The notes under the pieces were generated by a model that saw only the letters and a program-made list of their open reading frames with translations, was not told the DNA's origin and ran no database searches. A DNA stretch of 44,179 nt from Polysphondylium violaceum. Its lineage: Eukaryota > Evosea > Eumycetozoa > Dictyosteliales > Dictyosteliaceae. Both the position numbers and the translations under genes were made by a program. The stretch's first letter is position 1. The number at the start of each line of letters is the position of its first letter. Where the stretch lies: positions 1 through 44,179 of the forward strand of contig AJWJ01000154.1 in NCBI GenBank assembly GCA_000277445.1. The letters run 5' to 3'. Of this stretch, positions 22,653-34,654 are shown in pieces.

Positions 22653-22829
22653 ATGACACAAAGCTCATTCTATAGTTCAATTGGTCAAATTGTAGGTAAT
22701 CATACTCTGTCCCAATTATTCAGTGAATCATTATCAAACAACTATTAATGTGTTTATCTTTTTGATCATGTAGATGGATACAATATCAATGTTTGTTCAA
22801 AAGCAGGTTCAAATAGTTGTTGTGCATAA
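22653..22829 (+). CDS. Small 32-residue Ser/Asn/Cys-rich peptide gene with one intron
   Basis: Exon 22653-22695 (MTQSSFYSSIGQIV) joins exon 22774-22829 (DGYNINVCSKAGSNSCCA) across a 78-bp intron with donor GTAATC and acceptor CATGTAG. The phase is correct and the frame closes with TAA. The product is a tiny soluble peptide with three Cys near the C-terminus (VCSK and CC) and no signal sequence. Dictyostelids are known to carry families of very short Ser/Gly/Cys-rich proteins expressed in development; whether this belongs to one of them is inference. A polar start, a clean intron and a stop just after CCA support a real gene, but with 32 residues chance cannot be fully excluded. Confidence 0.6.
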
Positions 22830-22947
22830 ACACTGAGAAAGAGATGAAAAACGTTAATGATCAAAATCAATGATGTAATTTCCTCATTATTTTATCTTGT
22901 TTGGGTATACATTTAATGCTATGATAAAATACTTTATTAATTATTAA

Positions 22948-25900
22948 TTAAATACCAAATGGATCTATTGAAATATATGCACTGCTAGTATGATTAACAA
23001 CAAATTGAAAATGATCGAGCTCACTTCTTGAAGGGATTCTCCATGTTTCATATGTTTTGGTGTAGCCAATTTGATTATCTAGAATAACTTTGTTTGGAAT
23101 ACAACCAAATTTCATATCATCAGGACAAGTTTGAGAGATTAAAACCGATTTAAATGAGACTGTGTATTGATAGTATTTTGGTATGCTAAATTTATCAAAT
23201 GCATCTCCAAAAAAGTGAAATGATATACCAATAATATCACCTAAATATTTTGGAAGAATTGTTGGGGCAAATGTGCCTGAAATTAGTGCATCTGTATATT
23301 TACCATGACTTCCAAAAATTGTACGTTTCAATCCGCCGCAATAAAAATCTGCACAAGGGGCATCAACTTTGAAATCAGTAAATTGTATTGTTAATTCATT
23401 TGGAGGAGGTTTGCTATTAACAAACTTTGATCCAGCAGGTCTCATTCGATATTGTCTAGTACTAAGTGTACTAATGAGTTTAAATTCGTCACATGATGAT
23501 AATACTATAGGATTGCCATTACTGCCAATAAATTGAATTGAACGTAAACCCTGTTCATCATTTAAGTCAAGACCAAATAAGGAAAAAGATTTGTCAGCGG
23601 GAGTTGCAAATAGTACATCTTTAGTAAAGCCAAATGGTGTAGCTTGATTTTCAATTTTTACTTTAACAGGTTTTGATGCTGAATTGAAACTACAACCAAT
23701 TAAAACATAGAGGCCTTGGGTTTTACCAAGACTATTGATTAGACTGTCAATAGATGCATCTTTTGGATTCGTGTATTTGAACTTTAATTGCTTTAATAAT
23801 CCTTTAAAGATTCTTTGTTCTGCCTCCTCCCAAATTTCCTTAACGTTAAAACCACCTTTGAAATACCAGCTGCTTGGTAAAATATCACTAACAAATCCAA
23901 TAGCACCTTCAATTGGAGCTGGTAATTTATCCAATGAATTTGTCCAGGTTTCAAAGGCATTTGGCTCCTCTTCTCCGTAGCTGCCAGGTGCTCCACCGAC
24001 CACAGTTAGAGTTGATCTTTTTGAATTCTTAATATACTCCTCCATTTGGGCTTGGCTTGTCGATTTATCAATACTACCTCTTTGTGATGCTTTACCTTTA
24101 AATATACCCGCTGAGACAGATACAGCTAGTGCATAATTATTATTTTTTTCAATTTCATATGATGAAACTTTTTGTAGGTAACTATTTTCAATTGAGGTCA
24201 GTTGTTCCAACTTTCCACCCAATGTAGCACTCTTGTAGAAACCAGATCCATAGTTGTTAATAACTTTAATCATATTTTCAGTAGTCATGTTTTTGGCGTA
24301 CTGGGCATCTTCATGTTCATAATAAGCATTGCCAATATCTTGAATAAACCTTGGATTCCATCTATACGGTTCAACCATATTAATCTTGTACATTTTACAT
24401 AAAACTGTAGATTGATAAAAATTACGATCAAAGTTATCTTGAGTTTCATTAGCTTTCTTGGAGTTTTCACTATGGCCGTAGCTAACAGCCACAGTTACAG
24501 CTTTATAATTTCCATTTATATTATTTGAAATGCCCCACTTTTCAGCTTCATTTTTTGAAAATGCACTGGCTGATGAAAAAAATTTCATTGTGGAATCTGA
24601 AGTGCATTGTGGTGAAATTTGGGCATTTACCCCAGGGGGTACAGTGTATACTGTATCTCTATAGTGGAAATGAACTACCGAGAATGATGTTTCATCGCAA
24701 TATGTGTGAGCAAACAAAGCAGTTGGTTTAGATTTACCTGTTGACAAATCTATACCTTGTGACATATATTTAATACCAGGAAGGGTTGATAAGTATTGGG
24801 TATTCAACAATGTACCAATTGTATCTTGAATCGGATAATAATAGCTTTGAAGAGGTAATGCAGGACTAGTTGGTGAGCAATTTGGCTCAAATTGATCATG
24901 ACAATCAATTAAGCATGTAGAAGGCTCTTCATTACAAATACCATCTCCACATTCAATCTTTTCAATTAATGAGATAAATGATGAAGGAATAAGGGAAAAT
25001 TCATCTTGTGAACTAGTTCTCCAAAATAGATCCAACTCTCTTTGGAAATCATTGGTGGCAGTGAAATAAACTTCAATAAAATGGGGCTTTTCACTTGAGA
25101 GCAATAGCTTTCTTTCAAAGGTCATTTGATTTTCATCTCCGTTGGTTTTAAAAAAATTATCAAATAAAACTCTGCCATCAAGATACACAATAGTAGCAAG
25201 GTTTGATGTTTGTAGCTTGAAATAATAATCACGAGTTTCAGTGATTGATAATTTTGAACTTAATTTACCAGATATTAGAACTTTTCCTTTACCAATAAGT
25301 GCAATAATTGATGGAAAACTTAAGAAATCAATTTCGATTGGATTACTATAATTTGTAAAAGTTTGTTTAGGTTTGCTTATTTCATAATCAAACTTTTCAA
25401 ATTTCCAACCTGGAACAAGTTCGGCAACACAGTCAATGGGACAATTTTTAAAACTTTCACCAAGAGTTGGTTCACAGATACCGTTGATATTACAAAATTG
25501 TTGATCTAAAACTTGATCAGCAGTGCAGTCAGATGGACAATTTTCATTTGTTTCAATAAACAAATCACATATACCATCTAAATTACAATCACTTAATCCA
25601 GATGTAATTGTATTATTACAAAGAGAACCAGAATTTATTTGATCATACATTTCACAGGCACTACTACAAGAAGATGTAAAATATGATTCAGTAGAGTCAA
25701 CTCTAGTTGCCATTGGACCACATTGAATATCTTTAACAAGATTATTTACAAATCTAGAATTTGATATTTTAGAAAAAGATTGATTGATTTCGATTATAGA
25801 AGATGAACCAAGGTTTGATAAAAATAAACATGATTTTATATCCAATACCTCTGCACTTGAAAAGACAGCAGATCCTAGTTGAGCAGAGTTTGACATAAAT

Positions 25901-26481
25901 ATAATATTCTCCAATGTTGTCTCTTGATTTTCGGTATAGATAGCTCCGCCTTTAAATGCTACACAATTTTTGATAATAAATCCTTTAATCAATAATGTTG
26001 TGCTACCAATTGCTTTGAATGCATAAGAAGTACTTTGACAATCTATTATTGTTTTATAATTTGGATTTTTTGATCTATTATATAATTAAAATTCAATTAT
26101 TATTTATTAGTTTTAAAAAAAAATATTTAAACATTACTATCTTACCTTATTTCTAAGTTGAAATCTATATTGATTTGTTGATTGTCTTGGCCATAGTATT
26201 CGCCTTGGTCAACTAATAAAACAATTGAATCTAATTTTAAAGCTGATAATGTATTAATTGCTTCTCTAAAAGTTGAAAAAGGTTTTTCTTCACTACCACA
26301 TTCACTTTGACAAAGGGAGTTTGAACTTAAATAAAATGTAGGATTTGTAGATGCATCTACTATTTTTTTCCAATTAATGATTATTATTTTAATTATAGTT
26401 TTAAAATATAAATAAATACATACATCCTAATATAAGGTTAATTAAAGAAGAGATGAGAAATGTTAATATTAAATATCTCAT
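22948..26481 (-). CDS. Secreted multidomain MACPF protein A (beta-helix, PA14, MACPF), 3 exons
   Basis: Exons 26481-26424, 26359-26146 and 26074-22948 join in phase to 1,132 residues. A signal peptide (MRYLILTFLISSLINLILG) leads into a right-handed beta-helix region (about 25-250; FKGGAIYTENQETTLENI is a typical rung). Two Cys-rich units of the CDLDGICD/NCPSDC style follow, then a PA14-like domain (about 320-450, DYYFKLQTSNLATIVYLDGR). The Cys-rich unit CGDGICNEEPSTCLIDC precedes the MACPF domain (about 500-790), whose signature is YGSGFYKSATLGGKL near residue 698. A C-terminal beta-rich region with a few Cys completes it; no membrane anchor is visible. MACPF proteins assemble pores in membranes or act in adhesion and development. 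The gene diverges from a second MACPF gene across 618 bp. The exact function is unknown. Confidence 0.85.
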
Positions 26482-27099
26482 TTTTTATTTATTTTTCCCT
26501 CCACAGTTTTGTTGGAATTTGATAAAGACTAACCAATTCTCGGTTTGAAAAATCACCTATTGAACCCTCGAGCGATAAAAATGAAAATGTTTTGATTTTT
26601 TTTAAATCAAATCAAAATGCATTACACAGATCTCGTGAAATCGGGGATTTTTTTAAAATTCATATTTTTTGAAAACCTTGAAAAACAATTAATGGGCAGA
26701 TTCAAAAAACCTTGTCCAATAAAAAGTTAGGTCTTGAGGCTCGAATCAAGATAAGGTCCTGTGAGTGTTGAATTGGATGAAAAATTATATCAAAAAATAT
26801 TCTTTTTTTTTTTTTTTGTTGAAGTTATCGGGGCAGGAGTTTTGACTTATTATGTTTTTTCATGGTTCTAAATAGAATAGTACCCTATTTAAATTTCTAG
26901 AAATCTGAAAACGGTTTAAATTCTTTCACAACCTTTTTTGAAAAGAAACTTACCTCGTCCATATCTTCTGAAGATATTGTTCGGTTTCTTACTACATTCT
27001 TTTTTTTTTTATTTTTTTATTTTAAATACATGAAATAGAAAGCAGAATTTGAATTTAAAGAGTATACCCTTAAATCAATCAAAGCAAATAGTACGGTAA
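26482..27099. promoter_or_regulatory. Shared divergent promoter of two MACPF genes
   Basis: A 618-bp AT-rich spacer separates the start codons of the two MACPF genes, so both 5' regions must lie here. It contains T tracts (26802-26818, 27000-27015), a CCCTCGAGCG segment (26563-26572) and no supported coding exon. The head-to-head layout makes shared regulation plausible; I identify no specific operator. Confidence 0.5.
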
Positions 27100-30000
27100 A
27101 TGATGAAATATCTGTATTTATTTATTTTTCTATTTGTTGGTATGTGTAAAAATTTGTTTAAAAAAAAAGCTCCATTTGAAAAAATGAATTTTGAAAAAAA
27201 AAAACGAAACGATTGAATTAATTTTTTTTTAAAACAGGGATTTCGTTGGGTCTTGAGTATAAAACCTCATCCCTAAAGATTTATAATGATAGAAGTTTAT
27301 CACCTTTAAGTTTAACATCGACAGGATGTGCTTCATTGCAATACTATGTAGCGTTTCAAGGTACAGAGACTGTGGACAATATTAAATGTTTACAGGATGG
27401 TATCTCTTCATTTACATGGGCTTTAGTAAAGACTACTTCATCAAATAAAATATATGAGATTAGTTTTGATACTACATATCAATTGGATGGTCCATTATTA
27501 AGTATATCTGTTATTACTGCAGCTAAAGAAACATTATATATATTAAATAATTCCCCAATAGTTTGTAAAAGTAGGTAATAATATATAAATATTAAAACAA
27601 ATAAATAATATTAACAAAAATAATAAATAATAATAAATAATAATAATATAGGTATCAATTCTCAATTTAATATTAATCATAAACCAATTATTAATTTAAT
27701 GGATAGTGAATTGCAAATGGAACTTGTTACAGATACTAAACAATTTTATAAAACTGATTTAATTGGTTTTACTTGTACGGTATATGACTCTTTGTGGTCC
27801 AGTACCTGTATTCTTGCTCAAAATGAATATTCTTCAGAAATATTTATTATTAGAGTCCCAATTACTACCGACCTTTATAAAAAAGATCAAATTAGTGTTT
27901 CATTATCTTTTCTAAATAATATTATCGTTCAATTTGAAGATCTTACTACTCCATTTAGTGTTGGTACTGCCACTTTAACACCAACTATGGTCTCTTATCC
28001 AGGCAATTCATCTCTCCAAAATGATTATTTAACTGGTAAAAGTGGATCTATAATATTATCTACTAATTCCAAAGATGGTAACACTGGAGTGCTTCTCTCT
28101 ACTCGTGGAGATAAAGTTATTTCAAGTTTCCGTACATCATTAGGCTCTCCTGACTCTAAAACATTACATTCATTCATCAATTATGATTTAAAAGAACTTG
28201 AAGATCCAAATATTAAAGTTTTTTATAAAACTTTAGAAGCAAATCAAGTCGTCTTAAATTCAACTGATATTACTATGAATTTAAATTGTAAGTATTGTTA
28301 TTATTATTATTATTTTCTATTTAAGATAAATATACTTGATTATTTATTTATTTATTAATATTAATAAATATATAATATATATTAATTATATAATAGTACC
28401 TCCTAGTAATATGAATGTGGCTGCTGACGTTACAAATGACTCTTCTGCAAAGTTACCAATCCTTAAAGTGAGAGCAAATGATGTATCAATTTCTAACTCT
28501 ATTAATGTAGTCTCAAGCTTTGGGTCATTAAAAGTTCCATTCCCATTTGGTATTAAAAAACAAGGTGCCCAATATAATTATGCATCTGATCAAATATATC
28601 CATTTGTTTTAAATTCCGAAAATTCATTAACTGTTGACAATGAGAAATGTATTAAAGATACTAAAGTTGTCATTCCTTCAACTAGTTTATTAACAGAAGG
28701 TATGTATTATCGAATAATAATTTAAAATTATTAATATATATATATATTAATAATATTATTATAATTAATAGATAAAATTGCACCATTATATTCTATTAAA
28801 TCAAAAAGAACATATGGTTCATTTATTACATATCAACTTGGTATTACAGATCAAGTTAGTGGTGTATATAATATTATTTGTTTAAATACAAATGAAGAAT
28901 TTTTTGCAATGGATTCTAAAGTTTCAGGGTCAATTACCAATGGTGTATTTGAAATTACAATTGATTTATCAAAATTAATTTCATCCTCATCTAATCTTCT
29001 TTTAAAAATCATCGACTTGAATGGTAATACAAATTCATTCCAAGGTGATAGTATTTATTTTGATGAAAATCTTACTTTTCCATTTGATTTATTCTCCTCT
29101 AGTATGTATTATTTAGTAAATAATTTCAAAATATATTTATATATATTAATATTATTTTTCAAATCTTTTATTTTTTAGAAATATATTTAAAAGATATTAT
29201 TGATTTTGAATTTAATTCAAATATTTTTGAAACTTCTTTTAAATCTCAAAAGAATTCATTATTTTTTAATTTAATTAATGGGGATAAAAGTTTTGAACCA
29301 ATACTTAAAGTTTTAAATAACAATGGTTTTAGATCCTTTAAAGGTTCATTTGATCAAATTATTCAAAAATATCGTATTGATTTTGATATTCCAACTAAAT
29401 CATCATCTCAAATACTCCACTATAAACTTGTCTTCCCTGGCTCAACATTTTCATTTAAATCTCTTCAATCTTATTTTGGTGATGTTGCTATTATTAATAT
29501 AACAAACACAAATATTGATAATTATCCACCAATGTTTAGCAAAATTACTTTTATTGGTGGTAGTAATCAAACAACTTTATCATCATCAACTCCAGTTGGC
29601 CAAATTGGTTGGTTGTTTACAATTAATGATCGTCCTAGTGGTTTCAAATATGGTAATGTTACGGTTATTACAAATTTAAATCCAAAGCCAAAGGTTTATT
29701 CATTTAGTCTTGATGAAAGAGTATCAGGAAACTTGTTATCAAGCATTTATCAAGTACAGTTTGATGTTTCTGCAAGTTTGCCAAGTCAAGTTTATATAAT
29801 TTCATCTGTGACTCTCGTTGACTCTAATGGAGTTACATCATCTTATCCACCAAAACAAAATCAATTCTCACCATTCCATGAACTTGATGGTTATTCTCAT
29901 AGTATCTCTGTCGTCACACCTAAAGTAGTTGAAACAACTTTGCCAATATTAAGAAGCTTTGTTGTAGGTCAAATTAATAGAAAGATCACAATTACATTCT

Positions 30001-33000
30001 CAACCACCGATACTGGGTCTCTAATCTCTACTGATCATGTACCAATTATTTATTTAGTTGGTTATCAAGGAAGAACACAAGAAATCACACCAACTCTACT
30101 CTACACTGCACTTAATATCTATACTTATGAAGCGACTTTTAGTATCGATTATTTATTAGCATACCATGGCTGTTTAATTTCAATTTATGGTATCTATGAT
30201 CGTGATTTAAATATCAATGGTTATTCATCAATGGATCTTAAGTCACTTGGCTTTACATACTACATTAAAAAACAATGGACTATGGAGCCAGTCGTTGACT
30301 CCCTTACATCCATTGGCCAAAATGGTGGTTTATTAACAATCTATGGTAAAAGATTTGCCTCATCCAGTTCAAAGATTGATTCAAAAACAATAACACCAAT
30401 CTATACATCTGCAAATGTTATCGTGTATGATTATCCACCAACATTGGTACAACAAACTATTAAAATCATTAGTCCAGAGAGCGTTGAAATTAGTGTTACT
30501 ATTAAACCAACTCTACCAGTCTATCCAACTAATAACGTCATTTACGTCGAGTTAAAATCCAATTGTAAAACCAATTGTGGTTCCTATAATTCACCATATC
30601 CATCACTATCACTAGCTTTAAAGAATACATTAAAAAGAACAACAATTATCCTCAAAGATGGCATCTATACAGGTGAAGACAACATGAATTTATTAATTGA
30701 TTCATCATCATACACCAATATCAGACCTATGAATTCAACATCAAAAGTTGTATTTGACTGTGAAGGATATTCTCAACTGTTTAATGTAAAAGGATCTAAA
30801 TCGTTTACATTGACAAATATAACCATTGCAAATTGTACATCAAATAGAGGTGGAGCATTGTTTTTTGAAAACTCTATTGTAACTTTGGACAACATCAAGT
30901 TCTTTAATAACAGGGCAAATAATGGTGGTGCTATTTATTTATTAAATAGTGAACTAAAGCTTGTAAACTCTTTGTTTAAAGAAAACAAAGTAATTACAAA
31001 TGGTGCTGCCATCTTTTCTGATTTATCAACTCTGGAAATCAAAGGTTATTTTACAACATTTTTAGATAATACAAACTTTGGTCAAACAACAGCCGGGGCT
31101 ATTGGTAAAGCAAAAGATATTCTATGTCAAAGCTCTACATTAAAGATTGACGAAGATGCCAATATTAAAGACCCTGGCGTTAAATGTTTACAAGGCTGCA
31201 ATAGCCTTTATTCTAAAAGAGATGTTTGTCAATCAAACTTTGATACCACTCCTCCTAGTACTTTAAATAGAGCTGCAAAATCAAGCAATAATGATGTTGT
31301 GGTTTGTGGTGATAAAGTGTGTTCACCAACGGAATCATGTCTTTCATGTCCAAATGATTGCTCATGTTATGTCGATGGTATGATTCAACAAACTTTCCAA
31401 CCTGGATGTTCACCAACCTACTTTGTTCCTAATAATCCATTCGAAAGTGGTACCCCCCTTGAACCATGTGTTGCACTTTTAAATACAACATTACCAATTG
31501 TTAAAGTTGAAAGTCCATCAAACTATATTGGCACCATTAAAAATATTGTTATCAGATTATTTGGTTATGTTTCAGTTGAAAGTTCTAAGCAAGTTGCATT
31601 TAACTTTCAAGGTACAAATTATGGCTTAATTTTCAAGGTTAATGGTCAGCAACAATTTTATTTCAATCAAATTACAACCTTTAATGAAACCAAATCACTC
31701 TATCTCGTGGATAAATATGTTCACTTTGTTGAAGTTATCTTATTTACGACAGTAGTTGATAATTCAAAAAGATCATTCTCCTTGTCACCATTTGAAGATT
31801 CAACCACCAAACTCTTTTACTCAAATTTAGTTTGTGGAGATGGAGTTTTAAATGAAAGAGAGCGAATTGAAGAAACAACTACAGATAATCCAGATATATT
31901 AAACTACTTTTGCGTTTCAGATTTAGATCAACCATTATTTCAAGAAAATCCAGCTTGCGGTGATGGAATTTGTAATGAAGATCCAAACGAATGTTTTAGG
32001 GATTGTTTTATTGAATATACACCAGTTTGTCCAGCAACCAAAGTAATTGAGGGGGCTATCTCACCTGGTTTTTCAGTTGGAGATGATACACTTGGTAATC
32101 TTATTTCAAATCAATTTATATGGAGACTAGCAGGTAGTGAACATTTAAGTTTTGGTGTCAATATTGTAAATGGTGAGGAAGGTATGGCACCCATATTTCA
32201 ATTTGACTATTGCCAAGACTCAGCAACCAATGTCCTTGAAGATGTTTATCGTGGTAAACTATATCAAATTCCAGTTGAATTCAATGCAATGGCTGTTCCA
32301 GAATGTAACTTTGATACTACAACCAATTCATTCAAGTCAACTCGAGAGATGGCAAGTTCAGAAACCACCAAAATGACATTTGAAGCAGAGGCTAGTTTTA
32401 GTGTTAATGCAGGATTTATAAAAGTTGGTGCAGCGGCATCATTCTCTGATGAAAAATCAATTAGTGCTGCCAACCAAATTTCTCGTTCAAACGCACAAAG
32501 AGTATTTAAAACAGATTTACTTTGTAAATCAACCTATGTTGAATTAGACACAGAGAGAGTTTCATTCCATCCTAGTTTATTGGATAAATTCGCCAAAATT
32601 CAAAATTCACAGGATATGTTGAGTGTCATTGAAACACATGGTACACACTTTTATAAAAAGTCATATCTTGGTGGCAAACTTACGCAAATTGCTGTTACAG
32701 ATGAGTCTAATATCAATGAATCAAATGAAAATAGCTATACTGAATCTATCAAGGCCTCATTGTCTACATCAATCTCCGGCCCTGTCTATTCAGTAAAGGC
32801 AGCAGTTTCTAGTTCCTATGATAGAAATCAAGATTCAAAAACCCAGACAGAAATCAATGATAAAACAACTTTTAGTAAAATCATCACATATGGAGGCCTC
32901 CCCGCCGCATTTAGTCCAGCCCAAGATGGTATGTCATCACCCGGATTCGGTGAATGGGCACAATCGGTTGATATTTTACCAGTACCAATAGATTATCAAT

Positions 33001-34427
33001 TATTCCCAATTCATAGTTTAATCAATGAAAAATGGGTTAATCAATATGGGGTAAACATCAAAAAATGTTGGGACGAAGCAGAGGAGATCTTTTATTCTAC
33101 TAAGCTTTCTCGTAAAAGTGAAAAATATGATGATATTGATTACACACTTATATTTAATACGCTCTTAAAAAATGACACTTTTCATTTTGATCCATTGAAT
33201 GACGCTCTTATCCTATCTATTAAATACAATGTTATTGGAATTGATGATCCTATAGAAATCGAAATACCAATCACATCATCCTATACAGATAGATTTGGAA
33301 ACAAAGTTGACACCTTTTTTGGCAATGATATCTTTAATTCTCCTGGCCCTACAAAAACATCGGTCCAAATTGGCTTTTTTGGAGTACCCCCCCGCAGATT
33401 AAATGGTTATTCTGAGTATAAAATTGGACATCCTTACCAAAGCGTACAATTCAATCCAAATCGTAATATGCTTTACACTATTCGATTTGATTTTAAGGGA
33501 CCTGATTTTATAAATAGTGCCAAGAAGCCAGTGATCCGAATAGTAGGATCAATTCCTATTGATTACACTAAAAACCCAAAGATTATTTCATGGAAACATT
33601 CTTTAGGTGTCGTTCTCGACCAAAATGGAGTTATTTCAGATGGGTCCAAATATTACGGTATTTCAGCATTTGAATCGAAATGGTCAGACAATTTAAATTC
33701 AAATATAGTAGAGGTGTCTGGTAGTGACGATACAAACGTACTAGGCCTAAAATTATGGGGACATGATGTTAAATATGACTATTTGGGCTTTGATGAAACT
33801 CTTTTGAGGGTAATTGTTTGTTATCCGGGAATACACAAAACAGGTTGTACAGATAAACTTCGATTGTCGTTTGAAGGCCAAGATGACAACTTTTCAATTT
33901 TTAACAAAAAATTAATCATGGATTCTGCCTCTTATAATCCAAGCGAATGGTATGAAACAACTGTTTGGCACTCTTTTGATGTACCAACACCAATCAAAAA
34001 GACGAATAAGTTTAAGGCCCTTCATCCTCTAGATAATATTGGTTTGGGAACAAGAATGAATTGGATCAAAGTATTCTATCCTCAACCTCTGAGTTGGAAA
34101 TTTGATGTTTCAGCATATCACATCAAAGATAATCAAAAAGAAAACCACATGGATGAATGGATAAGCTCAGCAATTTTTAAAGACTCAATGGTATTTGAAT
34201 TAGAACCAATCGAAAAAATTCCCAAACAACTTTTCTTTTATGCAAATTACAACTATAGAGCCCCAACATATATGTGTCCACATGGATGGGAATATCCTTA
34301 TTTCCATAACATTTTCAATTCAACTGAGGAAATTGGTAGAACTCAATTTAAAGATGATACTGGAACATACACGTATTATCAGGATGGTCAATTAGGCTAT
34401 TATCCAGTAGACAAATTTTTTAAATAA
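27100..34427 (+). CDS. Giant secreted MACPF protein B (TIG, beta-helix, PA14, MACPF), 6 exons
   Basis: Exons 27100-27139, 27238-27570, 27652-28287, 28397-28699, 28772-29101 and 29179-34427 join in phase to 2,296 residues. A signal peptide (MMKYLYLFIFLFVG) starts a long beta-rich ectodomain (to about 915) resembling dictyostelid ComC/Tgr-type adhesion proteins, ending in an IPT/TIG-like segment (DSLTSIGQNGGLLTIYGKRF, about 920-995). Then come a beta-helix (about 1,000-1,220; NRGGALFFENS, NNGGAIYLLNS), CGDKVCSPTESCLSC, a PA14-like part (about 1,280-1,420), two further CGDG units and the MACPF domain (about 1,490-1,860) with the canonical THGTHFYKKSYLGGKL near residue 1,700. The C-terminal region lacks a membrane anchor. 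Protein A has the same order without the TIG-bearing lead. Role in pore formation, adhesion or recognition is inferred. Confidence 0.85.
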
Positions 34428-34594
34428 ATAAATAAATAAATAATATTCTCTGCATTCGGAAAAATTATACCCATGAAATAAAACTCTATAATTACTCATA
34501 ACGTTATTAATTTGTTTGAATAAATTTAATTTGTTTAAATTTAAATTTAATTTCTATTTTTTTCAATAGATGAGTGAAACATTTTTTTTTTTTG

Positions 34595-34652
34595 ATCACA
34601 AATAATCAAAAAAGGCTTTTATTCGCCACTTTCATCACAAATAATCAAAAAA
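34595..34652. repeat. Two direct copies of a 19-bp sequence just before a start codon
   Basis: ATCACAAATAATCAAAAAA occurs at 34595-34613 and again at 34634-34652, 39 bp apart, ending two bases before the ATG at 34655. This looks like a recent local duplication in the 5' leader of the next gene. The rest of the spacer from 34428 is AT-rich without a gene. Confidence 0.75.
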
Positions 34653-34654
34653 AA

